Assembly (NCBI GenBank): GCA_013812265.1
Contig: JACCTQ010000070.1
Span: 1-32,301 of the forward strand
Length of the DNA stretch: 32,301 nucleotides
Direction of reading: 5' to 3'
DNA from: Actinomycetota bacterium
GTDB taxonomy: Bacteria > Actinomycetota > Thermoleophilia > Gaiellales > Gaiellaceae
Made by a program: the position numbers and the translations under genes. Of the stretch, positions 1 to 9,115 are shown piece by piece. Under the pieces are notes generated by a model. The model searched no databases. It had not been told where the DNA came from and saw only the letters and a list, made by a program, of their open reading frames with translations. How positions within the stretch are numbered: the stretch's first letter is position 1; every line of letters starts with the position of its first letter.

Positions 1-72
1 CGCCTGGCCGGCTTGGAAGACCGCCCGCGCCGGGGCCGGCCCTCGACCTTTCCCCCCTCACGTGCGAGCTGA
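1..72 (+). pseudogene. IS630 transposase, N-terminal frame fragment
   Basis: Reading from base 1, this frame gives LAGLEDRPRRGRP followed by STFPP, which is the linker expected just upstream of the catalytic domain in IS630-family transposases. It stops at TGA 70-72. The continuation of the protein is one frame over (next entry). The frame changes in or next to a run of six C at 52-57, and removing one C would fuse the two frames without a gap. The 5' end of the gene and the left end of the element lie outside the window. Confidence 0.6.
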
Positions 73-931
73 GGTTATCGCGATGGCCTGCGAGCTACCC
101 GTCGCCAGCGGCGTGCCGCTGTCGCGCTGGTCCTCGGCAGAGTTGGCGCGCGAGGCGATCTGGCGCGGGATCGTCGAGCAGATCAGCGACGTGACCGTCT
201 GGCGCTGGCTGTCCCAGGACGCGATCAAGCCCTGGCAGCACCGCTCCTGGATCTTCCCGCGTGACCCGCTGTTCGCCGAGCGCGCCGGCCCGATCCTCGA
301 CCTCTACGCCGGCTACTGGCAGGGCGAGCGACTCCACCCCGGCGACTACGTCGTCTGCGCCGACGAGAAGCCCTCGATCCAGGCGCGCAAGCGGATCGCC
401 GCGACCCGTCCCGCCCGGCGCGGCGAGGGCCAGAAGCTCGAGCACGAGTACGAGCGGACGGGCGCGCTGTGCTACCTGGCCGCCTGGGACGCGCGGCGCG
501 CACGGATCTTCGACCGCTGCGCCCCCAAGGACGGCATCGAGCCGTTCGACGCGCTCGTCGATCAGTTCATGTCGCAGCACCCCTACGTGCGCGCGCAGCG
601 CGTCTTCCTGATCGTCGATAACGGCTCCGCGCACCGCGGCAAGCGCTCGATCGACCGCCTCCAATCCGCCTGGCCCAACCTGATCGTGGTGCACACACCC
701 GTCCACGCCTCGTGGCTCAACCAGGCCGAAATCTACTTCTCCGTTGTCCAACGCAAGGTCGTCACCCCCAACGACTTCGCCGACCCCGACACCCTCGAGC
801 AGCACCTACTGGCCTTCGGTCGCCGCTACGAGCAGGTCGCCGCGCCGTTCCAATGGAAGTTCACCCGCCACGATCTCCACAAGCTCCTGGCCAAGACCGA
901 GACCGCCCAGCCCACGCTCCTCGCCGCCTGA
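62..931 (+). CDS. IS630-family transposase, catalytic part
   Basis: This encodes the DDE catalytic domain of an IS630/Tc1-like transposase, which cuts and joins element ends at TA dinucleotides. The triad is visible: Asp in CADEKPSIQ (about residue 101), Asp in LIVDNGSAH (about 187), and Glu in SWLNQAEIYFSV (about 223). The nominal GTG start at 62 is probably not a true initiation site. The frame is open back to base 2 but reads unlike a transposase there, while the proper N-terminal residues sit in the other frame (1-72). The gene is therefore either frameshifted and dead, or expressed by +1 slippage on the CCC CCC T run. I could not identify a right terminal inverted repeat after the stop, because the left end is outside the window. 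Confidence in the family is high; activity is uncertain. Confidence 0.88.
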   Translation: MRAEVIAMACELPVASGVPLSRWSSAELAREAIWRGIVEQISDVTVWRWLSQDAIKPWQHRSWIFPRDPLFAERAGPILDLYAGYWQGERLHPGDYVVCADEKPSIQARKRIAATRPARRGEGQKLEHEYERTGALCYLAAWDARRARIFDRCAPKDGIEPFDALVDQFMSQHPYVRAQRVFLIVDNGSAHRGKRSIDRLQSAWPNLIVVHTPVHASWLNQAEIYFSVVQRKVVTPNDFADPDTLEQHLLAFGRRYEQVAAPFQWKFTRHDLHKLLAKTETAQPTLLAA

Positions 932-988
932 TACGTGCGCGAACTTCCGAGCCAGACCACTTAGGAACAACCTTGTTGGGTCCTACAT

Positions 989-1243
989 CTAGCGGACGAG
1001 AGCCCAGAGCACGATCGCTACCACGATCGCGATGGGGATGAAGGCCAAGCGCATGACGTTAAACGCTCGCTGCTCACCCGGTCGGGGGCCCGGCTCCGGG
1101 GTGTAGGGATCCAGTGGTGGAGCGGGCTGGCGGGGTAGCTCGTCTTCTCCTTCGAGCACGACCGGCTCGACGTCTACGAAGCGCTCATCCGAGTCGCCGG
1201 ACGCAAGACGGTCATGCTTGCTGCCTCTGCCTTCTTCGGCCAC
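989..1243 (-). CDS. small single-pass membrane protein, unknown function
   Basis: I do not recognise this 84-residue protein. The N-terminal two thirds are hydrophilic and acidic, with a proline-rich stretch (PAPPLDPYTPEPGPRPGE). A single hydrophobic helix occupies about residues 65-83 and ends at the C-terminus, as in a tail-anchored or bitopic membrane protein. The start is taken as GTG at 1243. It lies only 31 bp from the divergent rmlA start, so the two would share a very short promoter region. The stop falls just beyond the transposase end. The length is modest and a chance frame is possible in GC-rich DNA, but the clean hydrophobic tail supports a real gene. Confidence 0.5.
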   Translation of the reverse strand: MAEEGRGSKHDRLASGDSDERFVDVEPVVLEGEDELPRQPAPPLDPYTPEPGPRPGEQRAFNVMRLAFIPIAIVVAIVLWALVR

Positions 1244-1274
1244 GCCCCAACCCTAGCGATAGCATCGCGCCGGC

Positions 1275-2024
1275 ATGAAGGGAGTAGTCCTCGCGGGAGG
1301 AAGCGGCACGCGGCTGTATCCGCTCACGCGGATCACCAACAAGCACCTGCTCCCGATCTACGACCGTCCGATGGTCACCTATGCGATCGAGGCCCTGGTG
1401 GGGGCCGGCGTGACGGAGCTCATGCTCGTCACGGGCGGAACGCATGCGGGCGAGTTCCTGCGGCTGCTCGGGAATGGGCACGAGTACGGGATCGATCGCC
1501 TGTCGTACGCTTACCAGGAGCGCGCGGGCGGGATCGCCGAGGCGCTCGGCCTCGCGGAGCGCTTCGTGGGCGGCGATCGGGTCGTCGTCATGCTCGCGGA
1601 CAACGTGCTGGAGCTCTCGATCCGCCCGGCGGTGGAGAGCTTCTCGCGGCAGGAGCAAGGGGCTCGGATCCTGCTCTCGCGGGTGGAGAACCCCGAGCAC
1701 CTCCGCCATCTCGGCGTCCCCGAGCTGGACGGAGACGACCGCGTGACCCGCATCGTCGAGAAGCCGGCGGCACCCCCGAGCGCGTTCGCGGTCACCGGCA
1801 TCTACTTCTACGAGGGGAGCGTCTTCGAGATCATCCCGAGCCTCACTCCGTCCGGGCGTGGCGAGCTGGAGATCACGGACGTCAACAACTGGTTCGTCTC
1901 CGAGGGCACGATGGAGTACGACGTACTCGACGGCTTCTGGGGCGACGCCGGAGAATCCATCGACGCCTACTACGCGGTGAACGACTTCGTGCGCGCGCAC
2001 GGAGCGAACAAGGTCCTCGGATGA
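1275..2024 (+). CDS. rmlA: glucose-1-phosphate thymidylyltransferase (short form)
   Basis: The enzyme joins glucose-1-phosphate and dTTP to make dTDP-glucose, the first step of dTDP-L-rhamnose synthesis in the cytoplasm. The nucleotidyltransferase signature LAGGSGTRLYPLT is at residues 6-18, followed by NKHLLPIYDRPMV. The later VEKP and TGIYFYE segments are typical of the family. At 249 residues it is shorter than the usual enterobacterial RmlA of about 290. It lacks the C-terminal helical extension and matches the short sugar-nucleotidyltransferase form seen in actinobacteria and archaea. The stop overlaps the rmlC start by 4 bp (ATGA), so the two genes are translationally coupled. The sugar specificity is inferred from the adjacent rmlC, rmlD and rmlB. 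Confidence 0.93.
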   Translation: MKGVVLAGGSGTRLYPLTRITNKHLLPIYDRPMVTYAIEALVGAGVTELMLVTGGTHAGEFLRLLGNGHEYGIDRLSYAYQERAGGIAEALGLAERFVGGDRVVVMLADNVLELSIRPAVESFSRQEQGARILLSRVENPEHLRHLGVPELDGDDRVTRIVEKPAAPPSAFAVTGIYFYEGSVFEIIPSLTPSGRGELEITDVNNWFVSEGTMEYDVLDGFWGDAGESIDAYYAVNDFVRAHGANKVLG

Positions 2025-2503
2025 TCGCAGGGGTGCGGGTCATCCCGCTGCGTCGGTTCGCCGACGAGCGGGGCTGGTTCATGGAGATCCAGCGGGAGAG
2101 CTGGTTGCCGAAGCGGTCTCGCCAGACGAACTTGTCGTTCTCCCGGCGGGGGGTAATCAAGGGCCTGCACTACCACGAGCGTGGCCAGGACGATCTGTTC
2201 GCCAGCCTGAGCGGGATGGCGCGAGTTGTCCTGCTCGACCGGGACTCGGGCGAGACCTTCAGCGCTGACATCGGTGACGACAATCCCGTGGCCGTCTACG
2301 TGCCGGGCACCCTGGCGCACGGCTACGAGGCGCTCACGGATGTGCTGTTCTGCTACCACGTCACGGAGGAGTACGACCCGGCCGACCCTGACGAGCATGC
2401 GATCGCGTGGAGCGATCCGCGCGTGAAGTCGCTCTGGAGCACGCAGTCGCCCATCCTGTCCGATCGCGACGCCGCTGCAGCGTTGCTCGGACCGTCTCGG
2501 TAG
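2021..2503 (+). CDS. rmlC: dTDP-4-dehydrorhamnose 3,5-epimerase
   Basis: The enzyme epimerises C3 and C5 of dTDP-4-keto-6-deoxyglucose. The 160-residue protein has the cupin-fold signatures of the family: FADERGWFMEI near the start, then GVIKGLHYHERGQD with the catalytic His, and a PGTLAHGYEAL segment. The start is the ATG inside the rmlA stop overlap. The same frame is open far upstream (to 1214), but that part is a shadow of rmlA. The stop at 2501-2503 is followed immediately by the GTG of rmlD with no gap. It is slightly shorter than the usual 180 or so residues. Its order between rmlA and rmlD supports the assignment. Confidence 0.92.
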   Translation: MIAGVRVIPLRRFADERGWFMEIQRESWLPKRSRQTNLSFSRRGVIKGLHYHERGQDDLFASLSGMARVVLLDRDSGETFSADIGDDNPVAVYVPGTLAHGYEALTDVLFCYHVTEEYDPADPDEHAIAWSDPRVKSLWSTQSPILSDRDAAAALLGPSR

Positions 2504-3322
2504 GTGCCGGCGAGCGGCGCTCGGGGATCGAAGCGGCGGATCGCCATTACGGGCGCAGGTGGCCAGCTCGGCGTGGCTCTCGCCGAAGCGTTCGCGGCAG
2601 ACGATGTGATTCCGCTGACCCGCCACGAGTGGGATGTGACCTACCCGGCGCCCCCTGATCTTTCGAGCCCGGACATGATCCTTCATGCGGCTGCCTGGAC
2701 GGATGTCGACGGCGCCGAAGCCGACCCGCAAGGCGCGGCGGCCGTCAACGTGGGCGGGACCTCGAACGTTGCCGAGCTGGGCGTGCCGCTCGTCTACTTC
2801 TCGTCGGACTACGTCTTCGACGGACGCAAGCGCACGCCGTACGGCGAGTCGGACACTGTGGGACCCCTGTCGGCGTACGGGCGGACGAAGCTCCACGGCG
2901 AGGCGGCAGCCGGTGAGAACGCGTGGATCGTTCGAAGCTCATGGCTCTTCGGCCCCACTGGGCAGAATTTCGTGCGCACGATGCTCCGGCTTGCCCGCGA
3001 TCGAGACGAAGTCGCCGTTATCGGCGATCAGCGCGGCTCACCGACGTACGTGGGTCATCTCGCGGAAGCGGTCCGCGACCTGATCGAGCTGCCTCGAGGC
3101 ACGTGGCACCTCGCTGCACAGGGAGCTTGCACCTGGGCAGAGCTCGCAACGGCAATCTTCGACGAAGCAGGCGTCGCTTGTCGCGTCCGGCCCATCACGA
3201 CGGCCGAGCTCGGCCGTCCGGCGCCCCGCCCGTCGTACTCGGTACTCCGGAGCGAGCACAAGGAGACACCGCGCTTGCCGCACTGGCGGGACGGTTTGCG
3301 GGCTTGTCTCGAGCGGCTGTAG
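2504..3322 (+). CDS. rmlD: dTDP-4-dehydrorhamnose reductase
   Basis: This NAD(P)H-dependent short-chain reductase catalyses the last step to dTDP-L-rhamnose. The Rossmann motif ITGAGGQLG is near residue 14. The VYFSSDYVFDG signature lies around 96-106, and the catalytic YxxxK is in AYGRTKLHGE. The C-terminal part ends in the usual SYSVLRSEHKE-type segment. Length (272) is close to family norm. The GTG at 2504 abuts the rmlC stop, and no better start is visible nearby. Together with rmlA and rmlC it forms a tight operon; rmlB follows after one intervening gene. Confidence 0.92.
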   Translation: MPASGARGSKRRIAITGAGGQLGVALAEAFAADDVIPLTRHEWDVTYPAPPDLSSPDMILHAAAWTDVDGAEADPQGAAAVNVGGTSNVAELGVPLVYFSSDYVFDGRKRTPYGESDTVGPLSAYGRTKLHGEAAAGENAWIVRSSWLFGPTGQNFVRTMLRLARDRDEVAVIGDQRGSPTYVGHLAEAVRDLIELPRGTWHLAAQGACTWAELATAIFDEAGVACRVRPITTAELGRPAPRPSYSVLRSEHKETPRLPHWRDGLRACLERL

Positions 3323-3332
3323 CGTCGGATCG

Positions 3333-3803
3333 ATGGCGAGCTATCGCTTCTTGACGACCTGGTGCCTGGACGCGCCGATTCAGGCCGTCTGGGATGCCAT
3401 CTGGAATGCGGAGCGCTGGCCCGAGTGGTGGCAGGGCGTGGAGCTTTCGGTGAAGCTGGCGGAGGGCGATGCAGCCGGCGTCGGTTGTGTCTGGCAGCAG
3501 ACATGGCGTAGCAGGTTGCCTTATCCCCTCCGGCTCGAATCCCGGACGACGAGAGTCGAGCGTCCGTTCCTGATCGAAGGCGTGGGCACGGGGGACCTCG
3601 CCGGCTGGGGCCGCTGGCGGTTCTTCGAGGGCCAGGGAACGGCCGCCACATACGAATGGGACGTGCGGACGACGAGGCCGTGGATGAATGCTCTGGGGTC
3701 TGTGGCCGGACCGGTCTTCTCCTGGAACCACGACGTCGTGATGCGTCAGGGGGGTCTCGGCCTCGCGCGGTTTCTCGGCGTAAGGCTGCTCGCGCAGGAC
3801 TGA
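3333..3803 (+). CDS. SRPBCC (START-like) domain protein
   Basis: This 156-residue protein matches the polyketide cyclase/START-like SRPBCC fold. The hallmark is the opening phrase with APIQAVWDAIWNAERWPEWW, followed by alternating beta segments rich in Trp (TWRSRLPYPLRLESRTTRVE, GWGRWRFFEG). Members bind hydrophobic ligands in a helix-grip cavity, and the ligand here cannot be told from sequence. It sits 10 bp after rmlD and 39 bp before rmlB, so it is probably co-transcribed with the rhamnose genes. A role in that pathway is not established. Confidence 0.8.
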   Translation: MASYRFLTTWCLDAPIQAVWDAIWNAERWPEWWQGVELSVKLAEGDAAGVGCVWQQTWRSRLPYPLRLESRTTRVERPFLIEGVGTGDLAGWGRWRFFEGQGTAATYEWDVRTTRPWMNALGSVAGPVFSWNHDVVMRQGGLGLARFLGVRLLAQD

Positions 3804-3842
3804 GCGCCAAGCTCGTCAAGGACAATCATCTACGCTTCGCTT

Positions 3843-4844
<1,002 letters not shown>

Positions 4845-4869
4845 TCCGGGCTACCCTGAGCGGTGGGTC

Positions 4870-6498
4870 ATGTGGAATCGCCTACTGACAATCGGAGCCG
4901 CGTCGGCGCTCGTCCTCACGGCGGGAGCCCCTGCCTCGATGACGAGGGCCGCCGACGAGCCCGCCGTCGGGTCGGGCCCAACGTTCGTTTTCACGGGACG
5001 GGGCTGGGGACACGGCGTCGGCATGAGTCAGTACGGAGCGCTCGGCTTCGCCCGTCGCGGGACGCCGTACTCCCGGATCCTCTCCCACTATTACCCAGGC
5101 ACCGAGCTGTCACGTGCCTCGACGGCGCAGGTACGCGTGCTGCTGGCGGAAGGACGGTCCAGTGTGAAGCTTTCCTCGGCAGCCGCCTTCCGCGTCCGTG
5201 ATGCGAGCGCCAAGATCCATCGGCTGGACCCGGGCGAATACCAGCTCGGGCCGGGCCTGAAGCTGAAGGTGAAGGGGGCCCGGAAGGCGACTGCGCTTCC
5301 CGGGCCGTTGGCGTTTCTCCCCGGCGACATGCCCCTCCACTTTGGCCGGCCGTATCGTGGCTGGCTGCAGGTTGCCTCGAACGGGCGCAAGCTGAGTGTC
5401 GTCAACACCGTCGGCCTCGAGGCGTATCTGTACGGCGTCGTGCCCGACGAGGTGCCGGACACGTGGCCGGCCGAAGCGCTGAAGGCGCAGGCGGTGGCGG
5501 CGCGCTCCTATGCGATGGCGACCCGCAAGATCGGTGGCCCGTTCGATCTGTACGCCGATACCCGCAGCCAGGTGTACGGCGGCGTCGATGCCGAGAGCTT
5601 TCCGACCACCGCGGCGGTCGACGCCACCGCCGGCCGGGTGCTGAACTACCGTGGCCGCCCGGCGGTCACGTACTTCTTCTCCACCTCCGGCGGCCGGACG
5701 GCGGCCATCCAGGATGCCTGGCCGGGCGCGAGACCCGTTCCATATCTCGTCTCGGTCGCCGATCCGTACGACTCGCTGTCTCCACACCATCGCTGGGGGC
5801 CACTGTCGTTCTCCGCGAAGCCCTTGCTTCGGAGGCTGAAGGTCCCGGGCCAGCTACTCGACCTGAAGGCGACTCCCAACCCGTCCGGCAGGATTACTAG
5901 CGTGACCGCCGTGAGCACGCTGGGCTCCCTCAGCATTCCGGCCGGTGACGTCCGGCGCCTCCTCGACCTGCGCTCGACGTGGTTCCGGGTCGGCGTGCTG
6001 TCTCTCACCCGTCCGGCCGCACCGGCCGTGCACGGGTCGGCGGTCAGGGTCTCCGGTATCGCGCGCGGGCTTCCCGGCGTCACGCTCCAGCAGCGAGTCA
6101 GTGGTTCGGTATGGGAGCCGGCGAGCCGAATCAAGCCTGCGAGCGACGGAACCTTCTCGGTCTCGGTGAAGCCGCAAGCGGGGAGCGAATATCGGCTCGT
6201 GAGCGGCCGCACGTCCAGCGGGTCAGTCCGCGTTAGCGTCGCGCCGCTGGTCCGCTTCTTCCTGGCGAGAGACACCGGAATGCTGCGCGGAATGGTCAGG
6301 CCCATCCTGCCGGGCGCGATCGTGCAAATCCAGCAGCTGGCCGGGCCGACGTGGAAGACGGTGGAGCAACTCCCGGTGGACGCGAAGGGGAACTTCCAAC
6401 CCAAGCTGAAGCTTCCGGCAGGAACGTACCGGGCTCGTTTTGCTCCCGGCCGTGGACTTGCACCCGGCACTTCTCCTGTCCTGAAGGTGGTCGCTTGA
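4870..6498 (+). CDS. secreted SpoIID/LytB-domain protein
   Basis: SpoIID/LytB proteins act on or regulate peptidoglycan strands outside the membrane. The start is the ATG at 4870, preceded by GGTGGG. It gives a signal peptide (residues 1-28) with a hydrophobic core and an Ala-rich cleavage region. The motif GRGWGHGVGMSQYGA is at 43-57 and HYYPGTEL at 74-80. The SpoIID core is at about 180-290 (GLEAYLYGVVPDEVP, AVAARSYAMA, YFFSTSGGRT). The C-terminal 200 residues are beta-rich and repetitive, probably Ig-like wall-binding modules. In this protein the GHGVGMSQ motif comes before the core. The frame is open upstream into rmlB, but that part is shadow. The stop overlaps the next gene's TTG by 4 bp, so the pair is probably coupled. 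Confidence 0.87.
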   Translation: MWNRLLTIGAASALVLTAGAPASMTRAADEPAVGSGPTFVFTGRGWGHGVGMSQYGALGFARRGTPYSRILSHYYPGTELSRASTAQVRVLLAEGRSSVKLSSAAAFRVRDASAKIHRLDPGEYQLGPGLKLKVKGARKATALPGPLAFLPGDMPLHFGRPYRGWLQVASNGRKLSVVNTVGLEAYLYGVVPDEVPDTWPAEALKAQAVAARSYAMATRKIGGPFDLYADTRSQVYGGVDAESFPTTAAVDATAGRVLNYRGRPAVTYFFSTSGGRTAAIQDAWPGARPVPYLVSVADPYDSLSPHHRWGPLSFSAKPLLRRLKVPGQLLDLKATPNPSGRITSVTAVSTLGSLSIPAGDVRRLLDLRSTWFRVGVLSLTRPAAPAVHGSAVRVSGIARGLPGVTLQQRVSGSVWEPASRIKPASDGTFSVSVKPQAGSEYRLVSGRTSSGSVRVSVAPLVRFFLARDTGMLRGMVRPILPGAIVQIQQLAGPTWKTVEQLPVDAKGNFQPKLKLPAGTYRARFAPGRGLAPGTSPVLKVVA

Positions 6499-8147
6499 CG
6501 CGCCTGACGTTGGCTTTGCTGGCGCTGGTGCTGCTTGCGGCCGAACCGGGCCTGGCGGGGCGGCGCTTCGCTGTCGGCGTCGAGCCGGGCGCGCCACTGG
6601 GCAAGGTTGCCTCGCAGCTGGAAGCGGTGACGGGGCAGCCCGTCGAGGCTGACGCAGCCCTTCGCGCGATCTTCGTCGTGACGCGCTCGCCGCGGCAGCT
6701 CGCGGCCCTTCCGGGAGTTGCGTACGTCGAGTCCCTCACGGCGTCGCGCAGGCTCGCCTTCACACCCAACGACCCGCTGCTTCCGCGCCAGTGGTACCTG
6801 TTCCAGACGAGGGCGTTCAACTTCTGGCTGCAGCCGCCGAAGTTCTCCGGCCCGCCGGTGAAAGTCGCCGTGATCGACTCCGGCGTGGACGGTAAACACC
6901 CCGAGCTCGCGGGCAGGATCTCGGGGGCGAGGAGCTTCGTCGGCGGCTCCGCGCTTACCGACAGCAAGGGCCACGGAACCTTCGTCGCGGGTCAGATTGC
7001 GGCCGCGACGGGAAACGGGCAGGGGATCGCCGGCATGGCTTTCCCCGCACGCCTTCTCATCGCCAAGGTCGTACGACCGGATCTCTCCATCCCACTGGAG
7101 GCCGAGGCGCGGGCGATCCGGTGGGCCGTCGACCAAGGTGCGCGGGTGATCAACCTCAGCCTGTCGGGCGTTCGGCACCCGCAAAACCCGCGCAAGGACA
7201 CGTACTCGCCGCTCGAAGCGAGCGCGATCGCCTACGCCTACAAGAAGGGCGTGATGGTCGTCGCCGCCGTCGGGAACGGCGATGCCGCCCCGGAGAGTCC
7301 ATGGGAGTACGCCGGCTGGCCCGCGGCTCTCCCGCACGTCGTCTCGGTGAGCGCCTTCGGCCGGGACGGCTCGGTACCAGGGTTCTCGAACCGCGACGCC
7401 TTCTACAACGACATCTCCGCGCCCGGCGAGGAGATTTTCTCCACGCTGCCGCGCAATCTCACGAGCAAGCGGCCCAGCTGTGCGAACCAGGGGTACTCGG
7501 ACTGCGGCCCGGGCGAGTACCGCAATGCGGAGGGGACGTCGTTCGCAGCTCCTCAGGTCTCCGCGGCTGCCGCTCTGCTGTTGAGCCAGAAGCCAAGTCT
7601 CAAGGCCGACCAGCTCGCGAACGTGCTCACCCGCACAGCGGTCGACGCCACGCCGGTGAACGGCTGCCGCCTCTGCACCTCGGGACACGACGAGCTGACC
7701 GGGTGGGGCCGTCTCGACGTTCAGAACTCGCTCATGCAGACCTACTACTCTCCGCCGCCGGAGGCCGACCGCTACGAGACGAACGACGATGCCGGCTCGC
7801 AGGCGTGGAGGTTCTGGGGGTCGGCCCCCAGGAAGGTGAGCGCCACCCTCGACTTCTGGGACGACCAGATCGACGTCTACAGCATCAAGCTTGCGCCGGG
7901 CCAGAAGCTCACCGCCAGGGTGCGCGGGCCAATCGGGGCCGAGACGAAGCTCCTGCTCTGGAAACCGGGGACGAAGCGTGTCGAGGGCCTGGCCGTCCCC
8001 GCGGGCCGGGTAGCGCAGTCCACTCGCGTCGGGACGACGGAGTACATCCGCAGCTACAGCGCAAAGGCCGCTGGCTGGTACTACCTCCAGGTCAAGCTCG
8101 TCGAGCCCGGCTGGGGCTCCTACACCCTCGACTACGCCAAGCAATAA
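6495..8147 (+). CDS. secreted subtilisin-like (S8) serine protease
   Basis: This is an exported subtilase of 550 residues. The TTG at 6495 overlaps the upstream stop and gives an immediate signal peptide (TRLTLALLALVLLAAEPGLAG). Residues 25-85 resemble an inhibitor-I9-like propeptide. The catalytic triad is complete: Asp128 in VAVIDSGVDG, His160 in KGHGTFVAG, and Ser349 in GTSFAAPQ, with the oxyanion Asn261 in VAAVGNGD. The C-terminal region (about 420-550) is a beta-rich domain like the pre-peptidase C-terminal modules of secreted proteases. Paired Cys at 329/337 and in CRLCTSG may form disulfides. The TTG start is an inference from the overlap and signal peptide. A terminator hairpin follows 1 bp after the stop. 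Confidence 0.9.
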   Translation: MTRLTLALLALVLLAAEPGLAGRRFAVGVEPGAPLGKVASQLEAVTGQPVEADAALRAIFVVTRSPRQLAALPGVAYVESLTASRRLAFTPNDPLLPRQWYLFQTRAFNFWLQPPKFSGPPVKVAVIDSGVDGKHPELAGRISGARSFVGGSALTDSKGHGTFVAGQIAAATGNGQGIAGMAFPARLLIAKVVRPDLSIPLEAEARAIRWAVDQGARVINLSLSGVRHPQNPRKDTYSPLEASAIAYAYKKGVMVVAAVGNGDAAPESPWEYAGWPAALPHVVSVSAFGRDGSVPGFSNRDAFYNDISAPGEEIFSTLPRNLTSKRPSCANQGYSDCGPGEYRNAEGTSFAAPQVSAAAALLLSQKPSLKADQLANVLTRTAVDATPVNGCRLCTSGHDELTGWGRLDVQNSLMQTYYSPPPEADRYETNDDAGSQAWRFWGSAPRKVSATLDFWDDQIDVYSIKLAPGQKLTARVRGPIGAETKLLLWKPGTKRVEGLAVPAGRVAQSTRVGTTEYIRSYSAKAAGWYYLQVKLVEPGWGSYTLDYAKQ

Positions 8148-8148
8148 A

Positions 8149-8171
8149 CGGGGGAACCCGTGGTTCCCCCG
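8149..8171 (+). terminator. hairpin terminator after the protease gene
   Basis: A perfect 10-bp stem (CGGGGGAACC pairing with GGTTCCCCCG) with a 3-base loop starts 1 bp after the TAA of the protease gene. No T-run follows, which is common for actinobacterial terminators. Confidence 0.75.
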
Positions 8172-8271
8172 CTGGCCCCTCCTTCACGCTGCCATCCATC
8201 TGCGCTGGTTTGGCCTCCCGCCGGGCGGAGCCCGGCTCCGGCGGCGGCTCGCAGCGGCAGGCGACTGACGA

Positions 8272-8424
8272 GGGTCAGGTCTTGCGTTGCAACACTGGTT
8301 TCTTGTAGCGAGCTGCCTGGTGGTCACGGCTAACTCGCACCCGATCCTGCTCGACCGGCCCCGATTCAGCAGTTTCTGGCGCGGCTGGCCGGAGCCTTTG
8401 CTGTTGCGCTGCAAGACCTGACCC
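8272..8424. mobile_element. 153-bp MITE-like element with 23-bp terminal inverted repeats
   Basis: The left arm (8272-8294) begins GGGTCAGGTCTTGCG. The right arm (8402-8424) is its reverse complement with 2 mismatches in 23 bases. The interior of about 107 bp has no convincing gene. It lies between the convergent protease and acetyltransferase genes and ends 10 bp from the acetyltransferase stop. No flanking target duplication is evident. Size and structure fit a non-autonomous mobile element or a REP-type unit. I could not see the parent transposase in the window. Confidence 0.65.
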
Positions 8425-8434
8425 CCACTGTCGC

Positions 8435-9115
8435 CTACTGGCTCTCGAGCAGCTCGTCCTCCGGGACGTCGCGAATGTGCCGGGCAGGGTTCCCCACCAC
8501 CACTGCTCGCGGCTGGACGTCGTGAACCACGACGGCGCCGGCGCCGACGAACGCCTCCTCACCGATCTCGACGCCGGGGCACAGAATCGCGCCGCCGCCA
8601 ATGCGCGCTCCCCGTCGTATCGTCGGGCCCTTGATCAAGCTGCGCCGCCGCTCGGTCCGGCCCATGAAGTTGTCGTTCGTCGTCGCCACGCAGGGAGCGA
8701 TGAAGACGTTGTCCTCCAGTGTCGAGTACGCGGTTATGTAGGCGTGCGCCTGGATCTTTGTCAGCGCCCCGATCGTGGTGTCGTTCTCCACCAGCGACCC
8801 GCGCCCGATCACGACATCGTCCTCGATCACGCAGCGCTCACGGATACACGCCTGATCGCCCACGATGACGCGCGCACCGATCCTCGTCCCGGCGAAGACG
8901 ATCGCTCCCGTCGAGACGATCGTGCCCGGCCCGAGCTCGAGCGGCGGAAGCGGCTCTCGCTTCGCGGTGGAGCGAGGGGAAAGCGACGGCTGCTTTCCCA
9001 GCACGACGTTGTCCGCGATGGTGCAACCCTCTCCGATCACCGTCCCGGGATAAACGACAACGTTCTGCCCGAGCTCGTAAGGCGGAGAGGCCGCTGGCGT
9101 CCGCCTCCCGGTCAC
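8435..9115 (-). CDS. left-handed beta-helix sugar acetyltransferase (WbpD/WlbB-like)
   Basis: The predicted enzyme transfers an acetyl group to an amino sugar nucleotide. Hexapeptide repeats run through most of its 226 residues (for example VIGEGCTIADNVVLG, RIGARVIVGDQACI, VVIGRGSLVENDTTIG, EIGEEAFVGAGAVV) and it ends with VVGNPARHIR, typical of the trimeric beta-helix family. GTG at 9115 is chosen because it overlaps the upstream dehydrogenase stop by 4 bp. The frame is open for another 62 codons, but that part overlaps the upstream gene. Context suggests the WbpD role, acetylating the C3 amine of a UDP-GlcNAcA derivative. The aminotransferase needed before it is not in this window. Confidence 0.85.
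   Translation of the reverse strand: MTGRRTPAASPPYELGQNVVVYPGTVIGEGCTIADNVVLGKQPSLSPRSTAKREPLPPLELGPGTIVSTGAIVFAGTRIGARVIVGDQACIRERCVIEDDVVIGRGSLVENDTTIGALTKIQAHAYITAYSTLEDNVFIAPCVATTNDNFMGRTERRRSLIKGPTIRRGARIGGGAILCPGVEIGEEAFVGAGAVVVHDVQPRAVVVGNPARHIRDVPEDELLESQ

Noticed and set aside
1214-2020. N-terminal extension of RmlC
   Set aside because: This stretch is an out-of-phase reading of rmlA; the ATG at 2021 gives a normal RmlC.
5646-8144. 832-residue minus-strand open frame
   Set aside because: It is antisense to the SpoIID and protease genes, has no recognisable domain, and arises from GC-rich codon bias.
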